A stretch of 64,000 bases of DNA. It comes from Kitasatospora kifunensis. Lineage in GTDB: Bacteria > Actinomycetota > Actinomycetes > Streptomycetales > Streptomycetaceae. Made by a program: the position numbers and the translations under genes. Under the pieces are notes generated by a model that saw nothing but the letters and a program-made list of their open reading frames with translations, was not told the DNA's origin and searched no databases. Shown here in pieces: positions 9,215-18,300 of the stretch. The first letter of the stretch is position 1; every line of letters starts with the position of its first letter. The DNA lies in contig NZ_JACHJV010000001.1 in NCBI RefSeq assembly GCF_014203855.1, forward strand, positions 5,456,001 through 5,520,000. Direction: 5' to 3'.

Positions 9215-12200
9215 ATGAGACGTCCCAACCGAGCCGCGATATCCAGGCGAACAAGCCTGAGTCTGGTCGCGGCCATTGCGGCATTCACGGTCACCGTGCC
9301 GGTCGCGGCTGCCGCCCCGGCGGCCGGCCCGGCCTCCGCGCCGTCAGCCGCCTCCGCGAAGCAGTCGCAGGGCACGACACCGGCCGGCGCGACCAGCACG
9401 CCCGCGCCCGCCCCGATCGCGCCGGACGCCGGTGCGGCGAGCAAGAAGGCGAAGTCCACCGGCAAGCCCGTCGAGGTCGCCTCGCTGACCACCGAGGCCA
9501 GCCAGGTGATGGCCAAGCCGGACGGCAACTACGAGCTACAGACCTACGTCCACCCGGTCCGGGTGAAGCAGGACGGCAACTGGACCCCGGTCGACACCAC
9601 TCTGGTCAAGCACGCCGACGGCACCATCGCGCCGAAGGCGGCGGCCAGCAGTGCCGTCTTCTCCGGTGGCGGCGTCGCGCCGGCCGTGACCCTCTCGCAC
9701 GGTGACCAGAAGCTGGCCATGTCCTGGCCGACCACGCTGCCCACCCCGGTGCTCTCCGGCTCGAGCGCGACCTACCCGAGCGTCCTGCCGGGCGTCGACC
9801 TCCAGCTGACCGCGACCTCCGAGGCGTACACCGAGGTGCTGGTCGTGCACGACGCCAAGGCAGCGGCCGACCCGGAGCTGAAGGACCTTCACCTCGGCGT
9901 TTCCGGGACGAACCTGACCGTTCATCCCACTGACGACGGCTCGCTCTCCGCGACCGACGGCCAGGGCCAGGAGGTCTACCGCTCCTCGCCCGCGATGATG
10001 TGGGACTCCACGGACGAGCCGAAGGAGGGGCCCAAGCCCACGGCCACCGATCCCGGCTCCGGCCACCTCAGCAAGCTCGATGTGAGCACCAGCGGCAGCC
10101 CCGGCGCGACCGCCGCGCCCCAGCCCTCCGAGGCCGCGCCCGCTCCCACTCCATCGCCCTCCCCTGCGGCGGCGCAGACCACTGACGTGAAGCTGGCCGC
10201 ACCGGACGCCGCCCTCAAGGGGCCGGACGTGCGCTACCCGCTGTACATCGACCCGTGGTTCGCGCCCGGCCCCGGCGCGTCGAGCACGTACTGGGTCAGC
10301 GTGTCCAACAAGGGCTACAACACCTACAACGTCAGCACCCAGGACGCGCGCGCCGGTTACTGCGGCTGGACCGGCTGCAACTACGACATCCTGCGTTCGT
10401 ACTTCAACATGAACGTCTCGGGCATCCAGGCCCGCAACGGTGTCAAGGCGAACCTGACCAGCGCCCGGTTCTACCTCACCCAGACCCACGACGGGGCCTG
10501 CTCCAGCCAACCGACCGACCTGAACGAGTCGGGCTGGGTGGACGGCAATACCTCGTGGCCTGGCCCGCTCGGGCGTCAGCTGGACCAGCAGTCGTCGGAC
10601 GCCGGTGGCAACTCCGACTGCCCGAAGAACTCCGGCGACCTCAACTTCGACGCCTCCAGCGGCGTGCAGGACGCGATCAACGGCAACTGGAGCATCCTGA
10701 CGCTGGGTGTCCACGCCGACAACGAGAACGACGCCAACCAGTGGAAGCGGTTCGGCAACAACCCGCACCTGGACATCGACTACAACTACCCTCCCACCCC
10801 TGCCACCAACGTGTCGGTCTCGGGCGAGTTCGCCTGCAACGGCGTCAACTACGTCACGAACAACACCAACTTCACGGTCAACGCGCAGGCCTGGGACCAG
10901 AACCCCAACCCGCTGCCGCTGAGGTACTGGTTCGAGGTGTGGAACGACAGCAGCAAGCTCTCCTGGAACTGGAACTACGCCCCGGTACAGACCTCCTCGG
11001 GCGCGGTCGGCTCCTGGCAGTCCAACTACGGCACCTACCCGAACGGCAACTACCGGGTCCGGGCAACCGTGGAGAACGTGCCGCAGAGCGACCCGGCGCC
11101 CCCGGTCTGGGCCAACACCGGCGCGAGCGGCGACAATGACGGCAACTACAACGGTTCGATCGGCAACGCCGCACTGCACGGCTTCACAGTGCTGAACGAG
11201 ACCATGCCCTCGCCCAAGGTCGCCAGCTACGACTTTCAGACCGATCAGTCCGGCAACCCGGTCTGGGGCCTGCCCCAGGGTACCGGCGGCCAGTTCGAGC
11301 TGAGCAACAACGGCAACAGCAACACGGCCGGCTACTCCTACGCGATTGACTCCGGCGGCTCGGTCGACGGCCTGACCAACGGCACCTGCAACTACAGCAG
11401 CCAGCGCACCGCCGGCGGCGCGGTGTACGGGATGATCCCCGACAGCGGTGGCTCCGCGGCTCTCGCCCTGCCCTCCGGCCTGTCGGTCGGTCACCACACC
11501 CTGTGGGTCAAGAGCTTCGACGCCGCGCACAACATGTCGCCGAGCGCGACCGCGTACGAGTTCTTCATCTCCCCGAACTACAACGTCCCGCAGGTCAAGT
11601 ACGAGGCCGAGGACAGCAAGTCGGTGACCCTCGCGACCAGTGCCCCGAAGGGTGTCGCGACCGCTCCGACCACGTCGGTCCAGAGCTGGGGCCCCCAGGT
11701 CTGGTCCGGCGGGAGCCAGGTCATGTTCCTGGGCTCCGAGCCCGGTGACCAGTACAAGATGACCTTCAACACCACGCTGGACGCCGACTATGCCCTCGGG
11801 CTGCGCCTGACCAAGTCGACTGACTACGGCATGCTCCAAGCCGACCTGGACGGGACCGTCCTCGGCGACACCGGCACCAGCCCGTTCAACGGCTACACGT
11901 CCACTTGCTGCTCGACCGCCTTCCTGTCCTTGGGCGGCGCCCGGCTCACGCCCGGCCCGCACACTCTCACACTGACCGTCACCGGAACCGATCCCGGCAC
12001 CGCCACCAGTGCCAGTCACGGGCGGTACTGGGCCGGTGTGGACTACATCAGCGCGATCCCGATCAACAACGCCGCCTACGCCAACTTCTCGTCGGCGATG
12101 AACAACCACGGCATCAGCGACGACGCCAACCCGGGCAGCGCCAACCTGGACCTCAGCGCCCGCAACCCCTCGGGTGACGCGGGCAGCACGACCGGCACCG

Positions 12201-15175
12201 GCAACTCGCTGTCCAAGCAGGCGATGAGCTCGGCCGGCCTGGGCGCCGGGAACTCGTTCACCACCTCGGGCATCAACTTCACCATGCCCACGCCGAACGG
12301 CTCCGGCAACGACAACGTCGTCGCCATGGGCCAGACCATCACGCTCGATCCCGCGCAGCAGGTACCGGCGAACGCGGTGGGTCTGCTGGTCGCCAGCGTC
12401 TGCGGCACCGCGCCGACGTCCAGTGCCACACTGACCTACACGGCCGGCCCGGCACCGGACAAGCCCATCACCTCACCCGTCCCGGACTGGGTGACGGGCA
12501 CCGCGCAGACCGCCGCTTACACCCTGCAGCACGTGAACACACCGAGCGGTACCGGTAACCCCGGGCGCCTCTACCTGCTGGTGCTCCCGGCGAACCCGGC
12601 AGCCACCGTACAGAGCATCACCCTGCCCAACTACGGCACCACGCTGGTCCCTGGCACTTGCCCGAACGCGCTGCACGTGTTGGCCATCGGCGTCCGCCCG
12701 GCCGCCAGCGCCAACGCGCCCAGCAGCACCGACACCAGCGGTGCCAACCACCCGCTGGCCGAGATCGGCAACGTCGGCTTCAGCACCGACCACGGCAGCT
12801 CGGCGGCGACCGGCGGCTCCGCCCTGTTCGACGGCACTGGGGGCGCGCTGGCCACCAGCACCCCGGTCCTCGACACCAGCAAGAGCTACACGGTCTCCGC
12901 CTGGGTCAAGCCGACCAATCTGGCCGGCGGCTACACGCTCATCTCCCAGTCGGGCACCACGGCCTGCGCCTTCCAGCTCTACTACTCCTCCTGGGGGCAT
13001 GCCTGGGCCTTTGGGGTCAACCCGAGCGACACCAACGGCGTGGCGACCACTGCCATCTACGGTCCCACCACCGGGGCCAACGCCCCGCAGGCCGGGGTCT
13101 GGGCCCATCTGGTCGGCGTCTACGACGCCACTGCAAAGACGATCCAGCTCTACGTCAACGGTGCCCCGGCCGCCAGCGCGCCGTACACCGGCACCGTCTG
13201 GAACGCCACCGCGGGGCTACAACTCGGCCGTCACCTCAGCGCGGGCAGTTACTCCGACTACGCCAGTGCCCTGATCAGTGACGTCCAGGTCTACCAGCGG
13301 GCGCTGACCGCGGCCGACGCGAACACCCTGGCCGGCTACGCGGCTCCTACCGCGCTCGCCACCCCGGCCGGCAGCTGGCCGCTGGCCGACTTCGGCCGCA
13401 GCTGGATCGGTGCCTGGGCCTCCGTGCCGACCAGCGGGACCACGACCTCCGGCTCGAACACCTTCGTCGGCCAGACGCTGCGGCAGACCGTGCACCCGAG
13501 CACGCTCGGCAGCGGTACCGACGCCAAGGTCCGGATCCGGCTCAACAACCGGTTCGACACCGCACCGGCGACCGTCACCGCAGCGACCGTCGCGTTGGCG
13601 GGTGCGGCCGGCCCCGCCGCCACCGGCACCACCGTGCCGCTGACCTTCGGGGGCCGTACCTCCGTTACCATCCTGCCCGGCGCGGAGGTCTTCAGCGATC
13701 CGGTGGCCGTCTCCGCCCTCGGCGGGAACGGCGATCTGTCCCTCAGCCTGTACTTCGCGAACGGCGTCACCGCGGCGCCGACCTCGCCGCAGGCGAACGT
13801 CGTCGGCTACCTGGCCGGCGGCGACCAGACCGCCAGCACCGGGACCGGTACCACCTGGACGCCGGGCCTGAACGGCTGGTACTTCGTCAGTGGCGTCGAC
13901 GTCACCAGCACCGACACCACTCAGGGCACGGTGGCAGTGCTCGGCGACCAGAACGCGCTGGGTTCCGCCGCCGGTGTCACCAGTTGGGCGGACAAGCTCC
14001 CGACGGCGCTCAGCACCGCGGGAGTCGTCTCTCCTGGCGGTATCGTGAACCTCTCCAACAAGTCGACCACCGCATCCGGTGTGGCCAACTCGCTCGGCCA
14101 GCGGCTGCACAACTGGTGGCGGCTCTCGGACGGGTCCGGCACCACAGCGGCCGACCTGACCGGCAACGCCCCGATCACCTTCAGCGGTGGCACCAGCTGG
14201 AACGCCGATCACCCGGCCAGCACCTCCGGCTCTGTGTACGTCGACGGCAGCACCGGCGCCGGTGCCACCAACAACACTCCGGGTGTCGACACCACGAAGA
14301 GCTTCACGGTGTCGGTGTGGGCCAAGCCGACCGCAGTCGGCGGCGCGATCGTGGCGCAGAAGGACACCAACGCCTCCGGCTTCATGATCTGGCCCGACGG
14401 ATCGAGCAGCACCTGGCGCTTCGCTCTGAACAAGTCCGACGACGGAGGCTGGAACTACGACGTGGCAGCCGGCACCACGCCGGTCGCGCTGAACACTTGG
14501 ACCCATCTGACGGCGACCTACAACGCCAACGGCGGTTCGATGGCGCTGTACGTCAACGGCCAGCTTGCGGCCACGGGCTGGCACACCGCGACGGTCCCGA
14601 GCAACGGAAGCCTGCTTATCGGCGACTACCAGTACCAGGGGGCGCCCTCGGCGTTCTTCAAGGGCAACATCGCCGACGTCGAGGTCTTCCGCGAGGCCCT
14701 GCCGGCCGGCGACGTCGCCGTGCTCGCCGCCGGTGGCGGCTCCGACCTCCAGGCCGGGAACCTGCTCAATGCCAGCGCGCTGGACGAGCCGAACCTGCGG
14801 ACCGTCGTGCTCGCCCTCGGCGCCAACGACCTGGCCCACGGCGACACCGCTGCGACGATCGAGGCCAACCTCACGTCGTTGGTCACCGACATCAAGACCG
14901 GCCTGAAGCAGTACAAGGGGCCGGACGGGACTTTCCAGATCCACGTGATCGTCACGACCGTGCCCTCCATGGGCTGGGCCGCGAACGATCCCCGGGAGCA
15001 GGCGAGGACGGCGCTCAACAGCGACCTGAGCAACAACAAGATCGGCGCCGTCGACGGCGTCGAGGATGTGGCGAAGGCCTCGGCGGGCGCGGGAAGCACT
15101 GATCCCAACGTGATCAACTCCGCGATCGCCAACCAGTTCGCGGCCGATGCCCAGAGCTATGTGATCAGCCTGTAG
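9215..15175 (+). CDS. Giant secreted DNRLRE/LamG protein with an inactive, LamG-interrupted SGNH-like domain
   Basis: The protein is 1986 aa from the ATG at 9215, which directly precedes a Sec signal (RRPNRAAISRRTSLSLVAAIAAFTV, cleavage near the Ala run). In order: an Ala/Pro-rich linker; a beta-rich region typical of actinobacterial RHS neighbours; a DNRLRE-type domain at about 342-525; fibronectin-like and CBM-like regions; a LamG jelly roll at about 1190-1373; then, from 1394, SWIGAWASVP and the N-terminal half of a secreted GDSL/SGNH esterase. Where GDSxT is expected the protein reads LGDQNAL at about 1577-1582, so the nucleophile Ser is Gln1579. A second LamG (about 1652-1839) follows, then a block III-like GAND at 1869-1872. 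The expected DxxH block is absent from the C-terminus. It probably binds glycans or displays the RHS product and is unlikely to be an esterase. Confidence 0.85.
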   Translation: MRRPNRAAISRRTSLSLVAAIAAFTVTVPVAAAAPAAGPASAPSAASAKQSQGTTPAGATSTPAPAPIAPDAGAASKKAKSTGKPVEVASLTTEASQVMAKPDGNYELQTYVHPVRVKQDGNWTPVDTTLVKHADGTIAPKAAASSAVFSGGGVAPAVTLSHGDQKLAMSWPTTLPTPVLSGSSATYPSVLPGVDLQLTATSEAYTEVLVVHDAKAAADPELKDLHLGVSGTNLTVHPTDDGSLSATDGQGQEVYRSSPAMMWDSTDEPKEGPKPTATDPGSGHLSKLDVSTSGSPGATAAPQPSEAAPAPTPSPSPAAAQTTDVKLAAPDAALKGPDVRYPLYIDPWFAPGPGASSTYWVSVSNKGYNTYNVSTQDARAGYCGWTGCNYDILRSYFNMNVSGIQARNGVKANLTSARFYLTQTHDGACSSQPTDLNESGWVDGNTSWPGPLGRQLDQQSSDAGGNSDCPKNSGDLNFDASSGVQDAINGNWSILTLGVHADNENDANQWKRFGNNPHLDIDYNYPPTPATNVSVSGEFACNGVNYVTNNTNFTVNAQAWDQNPNPLPLRYWFEVWNDSSKLSWNWNYAPVQTSSGAVGSWQSNYGTYPNGNYRVRATVENVPQSDPAPPVWANTGASGDNDGNYNGSIGNAALHGFTVLNETMPSPKVASYDFQTDQSGNPVWGLPQGTGGQFELSNNGNSNTAGYSYAIDSGGSVDGLTNGTCNYSSQRTAGGAVYGMIPDSGGSAALALPSGLSVGHHTLWVKSFDAAHNMSPSATAYEFFISPNYNVPQVKYEAEDSKSVTLATSAPKGVATAPTTSVQSWGPQVWSGGSQVMFLGSEPGDQYKMTFNTTLDADYALGLRLTKSTDYGMLQADLDGTVLGDTGTSPFNGYTSTCCSTAFLSLGGARLTPGPHTLTLTVTGTDPGTATSASHGRYWAGVDYISAIPINNAAYANFSSAMNNHGISDDANPGSANLDLSARNPSGDAGSTTGTGNSLSKQAMSSAGLGAGNSFTTSGINFTMPTPNGSGNDNVVAMGQTITLDPAQQVPANAVGLLVASVCGTAPTSSATLTYTAGPAPDKPITSPVPDWVTGTAQTAAYTLQHVNTPSGTGNPGRLYLLVLPANPAATVQSITLPNYGTTLVPGTCPNALHVLAIGVRPAASANAPSSTDTSGANHPLAEIGNVGFSTDHGSSAATGGSALFDGTGGALATSTPVLDTSKSYTVSAWVKPTNLAGGYTLISQSGTTACAFQLYYSSWGHAWAFGVNPSDTNGVATTAIYGPTTGANAPQAGVWAHLVGVYDATAKTIQLYVNGAPAASAPYTGTVWNATAGLQLGRHLSAGSYSDYASALISDVQVYQRALTAADANTLAGYAAPTALATPAGSWPLADFGRSWIGAWASVPTSGTTTSGSNTFVGQTLRQTVHPSTLGSGTDAKVRIRLNNRFDTAPATVTAATVALAGAAGPAATGTTVPLTFGGRTSVTILPGAEVFSDPVAVSALGGNGDLSLSLYFANGVTAAPTSPQANVVGYLAGGDQTASTGTGTTWTPGLNGWYFVSGVDVTSTDTTQGTVAVLGDQNALGSAAGVTSWADKLPTALSTAGVVSPGGIVNLSNKSTTASGVANSLGQRLHNWWRLSDGSGTTAADLTGNAPITFSGGTSWNADHPASTSGSVYVDGSTGAGATNNTPGVDTTKSFTVSVWAKPTAVGGAIVAQKDTNASGFMIWPDGSSSTWRFALNKSDDGGWNYDVAAGTTPVALNTWTHLTATYNANGGSMALYVNGQLAATGWHTATVPSNGSLLIGDYQYQGAPSAFFKGNIADVEVFREALPAGDVAVLAAGGGSDLQAGNLLNASALDEPNLRTVVLALGANDLAHGDTAATIEANLTSLVTDIKTGLKQYKGPDGTFQIHVIVTTVPSMGWAANDPREQARTALNSDLSNNKIGAVDGVEDVAKASAGAGSTDPNVINSAIANQFAADAQSYVISL

Positions 15176-15192
15176 CCAGGTCCTGTCCATCA

Positions 15193-15226
15193 GGGGTGGC
15201 CGGCGGAGGAATCCGCCGGCCACCCC
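15193..15226 (+). terminator. Strong hairpin terminator after the LamG/SGNH-like gene
   Basis: A perfect 15-bp stem (15193-15207 with 15212-15226) and a GGAA loop lie 17 bases after the stop codon at 15175. The transposase remnant begins immediately after it. Confidence 0.8.
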
Positions 15227-15237
15227 GCTCTCTGTTG

Positions 15238-15570
15238 TGCGCCACCTGCCCCCTCAAGGACCGCTGCACCCGCTCCAAGACCGGCCGCGTCTTCAGCGTC
15301 CACGCCCAGTACGACCTGCTCAAAGCCGCCCGCGACCAGGCCGCCACCGACCCCGACTGGCAGGCCGAGTACCGCCGCTGGCGACCACCGTTGGAACGTG
15401 CCATCTCCTGGCTCGTCGCCAAAGGCAACCGCCGCGTCCCCTACCGAGACGTCATCAAGAACGACACCTGGCTCCACAACCGTGCCGCCGCCCTCAACCT
15501 CCGCCGACTCATCAACCTCGGACTCACCCGCACCAACGGCACCTGGACGATCATCACGGCCCCCGCATAA
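15238..15570 (+). pseudogene. C-terminal remnant of an IS1182-type transposase
   Basis: About 110 residues match the C-terminal end of IS1182-family DDE transposases. They show the Cys pair of CATCPLKDRC, then KTGRVFSVH, a DPDWQAEYRRWRPPLERAISWL block with the late acidic catalytic region, and the closing AALNLRRLINLGLTR. The normal protein is about 450-550 aa, so the catalytic N-terminal and central parts are missing. There is no start codon of its own in the homologous part, and the frame opens inside the preceding terminator. It is a decayed insertion-sequence fragment at the edge of the accessory region. Confidence 0.75.
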
Positions 15571-15697
15571 GACGAGGGGGCCACCCAGCCCAACGCCGGA
15601 CGGCCCCGTCGAGCGGGCGGGTGAAGGGCTCATGGGAGACGTGCCGGATGCCGGCCGCGATGTTCGGCGTCCGGCGGCGCGGAGCGCGTTGATCGCT

Positions 15698-15733
15698 AGA
15701 CGCAATACCACCTAAATCACTGGTATTGCGTCT
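15698..15733. repeat. Perfect 13-bp inverted repeat at the recombinase truncation point
   Basis: AGACGCAATACCA (15698-15710) is followed after 10 bases by its exact reverse complement (15721-15733). The right arm is inside the first codons of the recombinase remnant, exactly where its catalytic domain is missing. It could be a recombination crossover site, an insertion end or a hairpin. Confidence 0.7.
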
Positions 15734-16773
15734 GGAGAACCCGAAGTACACCGGCTACCAGGTATGGAACCGCCGGGCTCGTAAGAAGGGCGGGAAGAAC
15801 AACCCGCCCAGCGAGTGGGTCTGGTCGCCGAAGCCGACCCACGAGCCGCTGGTCACTCGGGAGATGTTCGATGCCGCAGTCCCGGTGCCGGGCACGCGCC
15901 AGGGCTCACGCAGTGGCGCTGAACAGAACTCGCATCCGGCCACCGGGCGGAGCTACCTGCTGCGCTCGTACGTGTGGTGTGGCTTCTGCGGGCGGCGGAT
16001 GTTTGGCAAGTTCAGCAAGGGGTCGGAGTACTTCGTCTGCCAGCCCAAGAAGCAGGTCCATCTGAAGGAGCCCTGGTATGAGGCGGACCCGAAGGCGGTC
16101 TGGGTGAGCGGCACGGCGCTGACGGACCTGGTTCACACGTTCTTCGCCGAGCGGGTCTTCGGACCGGACCGGCAGCAGCTGCTCGCCGAGGACCTCACGG
16201 CACGCCAGGCCGAGCCGGCCACGAGCCGCGCTGGAGAAGGCGATCGCGGACAACGAGAAGCGACAGCGCAGCCTCGTCCGGCAGCTCGCGGATCCCGACG
16301 ATGACGACGACCCGGAGCTGTCCGCACGGTTCCGCAAGGAGATCAAAGCGAGCTACAAGGAACTCGAGCAGGCTACCCAACCTCTGCGCCAAGAGCTGAA
16401 GGACCTTCAGACGGAGCAGGAAGCTGGTGACGGGCCACAGGACGTGAGCCTGCTCGAAGCCATCCCCCAGCTCCGCACTCGCCTGGCCGAGGTGCCCGAG
16501 GAACTGCAGCGCGAGCTGTACGACGCGTTCCAGCTGGAGCTGCGCTTCAACCGGGAGCGCCGCGAGGTAGAACTGCAGATCACGATCGCCCAGGCCGCCG
16601 CTGGCGGGCTCCTCGAGCTGGCGGACCGCGTCGGTTGGTCGAGCCCGGTGGGCGGGCCCGACCGGCCGGTGGTCGGTCTCGACGATCACGACCGCTGTGA
16701 CCATGGCCGGTCGAACGACCAGCCATGTTCTGTGTGCCCCCGGCAGGACTCGAACCTGCGGCCAAGTGCTTAG
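15726..16773 (+). pseudogene. Truncated and frameshifted large serine recombinase
   Basis: The first frame begins at ENPKYTGYQVWNRR, the start of the recombinase domain that follows the catalytic resolvase domain in large serine integrases. It continues through WSPKPTHEPLVTREMFDAA and a zinc ribbon (LRSYVWCGFCGRRM ... YFVC). Between about 16199 and 16238 the coding signal moves to another frame, where LEKAIADNEKRQRSLVRQLADPDDDD and the C-terminal coiled coil continue to ELQITIAQ. The ~150-residue catalytic domain with the nucleophile Ser is absent, and one base is gained or lost, so this cannot be an active integrase. The second frame ends in SNLRPSA only because it reads through the antisense of tRNA-Arg. 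The IS fragment just upstream and the tRNA just downstream suggest a dead integrative element. Confidence 0.8.
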
Positions 16774-16807
16774 AAGGCACCTGCTCTATCCGCTGAGCTA
16801 CGGGGGC
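16735..16807 (-). tRNA. tRNA-Arg(UCU)
   Basis: The minus strand folds as a complete cloverleaf. The acceptor stem is GCCCCCG/CGGGGGC, the D arm GCTCAGCGGATAGAGC, the anticodon loop CTTCTAA with anticodon TCT, and the T arm GCAGG-TTCGAGT-CCTGC. The discriminator is A, and CCA is not encoded. Its 3' end faces the recombinase remnant, the usual side for an integrated element. I did not find a duplicated 3' tRNA segment (attL/attR partner) to the left within the window. Confidence 0.95.
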
Positions 16808-17430
16808 GGGGCGGGCGTTGGGCCCGGGGGTGGGGCGGGTGGGGCCTTGTGAGCGTCCGGTGCCTAATCCCTTGCGGTGGGGGTGGTGAGCCCCTTGCCC
16901 TGCCGGGGACAGGATAAGGGGGTTGCGCTGCCTTGCTTGGCTTTCCGCCGCTGGGACGGGTGTGTCGGCCTTGCGAGAGCGGTCTGATAATCGCAGGTGG
17001 AGAGGCGGGGTGCAGCATTGTGGGGGGTGTTGCCGCCGGACGTTGTGCAGTCGTTACGGCGATGTCTCCTCACCCGTTATGGACCTGCCGCGCTGGTAGC
17101 GGGGTGTGCTGGGAACGTGACGGTTGAGCAGGGGCGGCGCGGGGTGAGATTTCGGTTCCTCCGGTCGGATGACGTGGACAGAGCGTCCTTGCGGCCACTC
17201 GTTCAGGGGGCGATGGGTGGGTGGCCGGAGGATTTTGTCATGGACGCAGAGTATGGCGATAGGTAATTGTGGAAATAATATCACCAAAGGATGGCAAATT
17301 TATCCACAGGGGTCAGTTATCCACAGAAACAGAATCCGATCGCCGCATCAACCACAAGTCGGGGCATCATCATCGACAACCGGTCAATTCTCCCGGTGCA
17401 GGAGAAACGCGAGAAATGCGAGGGCATGTC
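16808..17430. other. Intergenic region before the SSB gene
   Basis: About 620 bp without a convincing gene. An imperfect hairpin (CCCCT...CCTG/CAGG...AGGGG) lies at 16891-16921. The frame at 16997-17266 has no recognisable domain. The last 160 bp are AT-rich for this genome and hold two perfect DnaA-box sequences, described separately. Confidence 0.5.
17300..17325 (+). promoter_or_regulatory. Two DnaA-box sequences upstream of the SSB gene
   Basis: TTATCCACA occurs perfectly at 17300-17308 and again at 17317-17325, in the same orientation and 17 bases apart, in a locally AT-rich stretch about 105 bp upstream of the SSB start. The sequence equals the strong bacterial DnaA-box consensus. A related sequence in the opposite orientation (TGTGGAAATA) lies at 17279-17288. 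Confidence 0.6.
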
Positions 17431-18300
17431 GTGAACGAGACTCTGGTGACGATGATCGGAAATGTCGCCTCGGCGGTGAGTTACGGGCAGACCCCCGCCG
17501 GGGTGCCGACGGCGAACTTCCGGCTCGCGGCGACGGAGCGGCGCTACGACCGGACGCGCGGTGAGTGGGTCGACGGTGAGACCAACTGGGTCACGGTGAA
17601 CGCGTGGCGCTGGCTGGCGGCGAATGTGGTGAGTTCGCTCGGCAAGGGCGATCCGGTGGTGGTCAGTGGGCGACTGCGGGTGAAGGAGTGGGAGGACGGC
17701 GGCAAGCGCAGGTCCGTGGTGGAGATCGATGCCCGCGTGGTGGGTCACGATCTCGGCCGGGGTACCTCGGCGTTCCGCTGGGCGGTGCGTGGCAAGCCGG
17801 AGCTGACGCCGGCCCAGCCGGTGGGAGAGGCGGTGCCGGAGTGGATCGTGGAGGCGGTTCGCGCGCACCGGGCCGCCAACGCGATGGCGGTGGCGGGCGC
17901 CGACCAGGCGGGGCAGGTAGGGCAGGTGAAGCGGGTGAAGGTCGGCGATCCGATCGCGGCAGGGGAGTTGGCGGGCTTGGGAGCTGCCGGTGGGAGTCCT
18001 GGGGCGGCCGAGGTGGCGCTGGCGCCGCCGCCTCGGCGGGCGGCGATTGAGGCGGCGGGGGTGGCAAGGGCGGGCGAGGCTATGGAAGTTGCGGCGCAGG
18101 CCTCGGCAGCGGCGCCGCGTACCGCGCGCTCTGTCCGGAGCGCCCGTGGCGCGGCGTCCGGCCGAGCGCCCCGGTCGACCAGGGAGAGGCGCGCTGTCGA
18201 TGGGCCGCTCGGGGCGGGGGAGGTGGCCTCGCCGGCGGGGGCGGAGTCGCCCGGGTACCCGAGTGCGACGGGGCGCGAGGGTGAGGTGGTGCCGGTGTGA
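17431..18300 (+). CDS. ssbB: Single-stranded DNA-binding protein, SsbB-like, with an extended tail
   Basis: The N-terminal OB fold occupies about residues 1-115 (NETLVTMIGNVASAV, TPAGVPTANFRLAATERR, WVTVNAWRWLAANVVSSLGKGDPVVVSGRLRVKEWE). This is the Streptomyces SsbB type; SsbB is described as having a role in chromosome segregation at sporulation. I chose the GTG at 17431, with GAGGG shortly upstream, because SsbB proteins begin MNET; an ATG at 17416 would add five residues. At 289 aa it is much longer than the usual ~150-200. The additional Ala/Gly/Arg-rich tail does not end in the acidic DDDIPF-type tip that recruits replication partners in SsbA, so it is the paralogue rather than the essential SSB. 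The two upstream DnaA boxes suggest cell-cycle-linked control. Confidence 0.8.
   Translation: MNETLVTMIGNVASAVSYGQTPAGVPTANFRLAATERRYDRTRGEWVDGETNWVTVNAWRWLAANVVSSLGKGDPVVVSGRLRVKEWEDGGKRRSVVEIDARVVGHDLGRGTSAFRWAVRGKPELTPAQPVGEAVPEWIVEAVRAHRAANAMAVAGADQAGQVGQVKRVKVGDPIAAGELAGLGAAGGSPGAAEVALAPPPRRAAIEAAGVARAGEAMEVAAQASAAAPRTARSVRSARGAASGRAPRSTRERRAVDGPLGAGEVASPAGAESPGYPSATGREGEVVPV

Noticed and set aside
9536..12109. 857-aa minus-strand reading frame antisense to the LamG/SGNH-like gene
   Set aside because: It is a high-GC shadow frame; its Val/Gly/Arg-rich composition and lack of domains contrast with the clear signal peptide and domains on the plus strand.
16690..16773. Protein ending SNLRPSA as a real C-terminus of the recombinase
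   Set aside because: This is the well-known artefact of reading the antisense of a tRNA gene; the true end of the homologous part is upstream.
16997..17266. 89-aa plus-strand frame before the SSB gene
   Set aside because: No ribosome binding site, no domain, and it ends in the AT-rich regulatory stretch; a small real gene from the GTG near 17117 cannot be ruled out.
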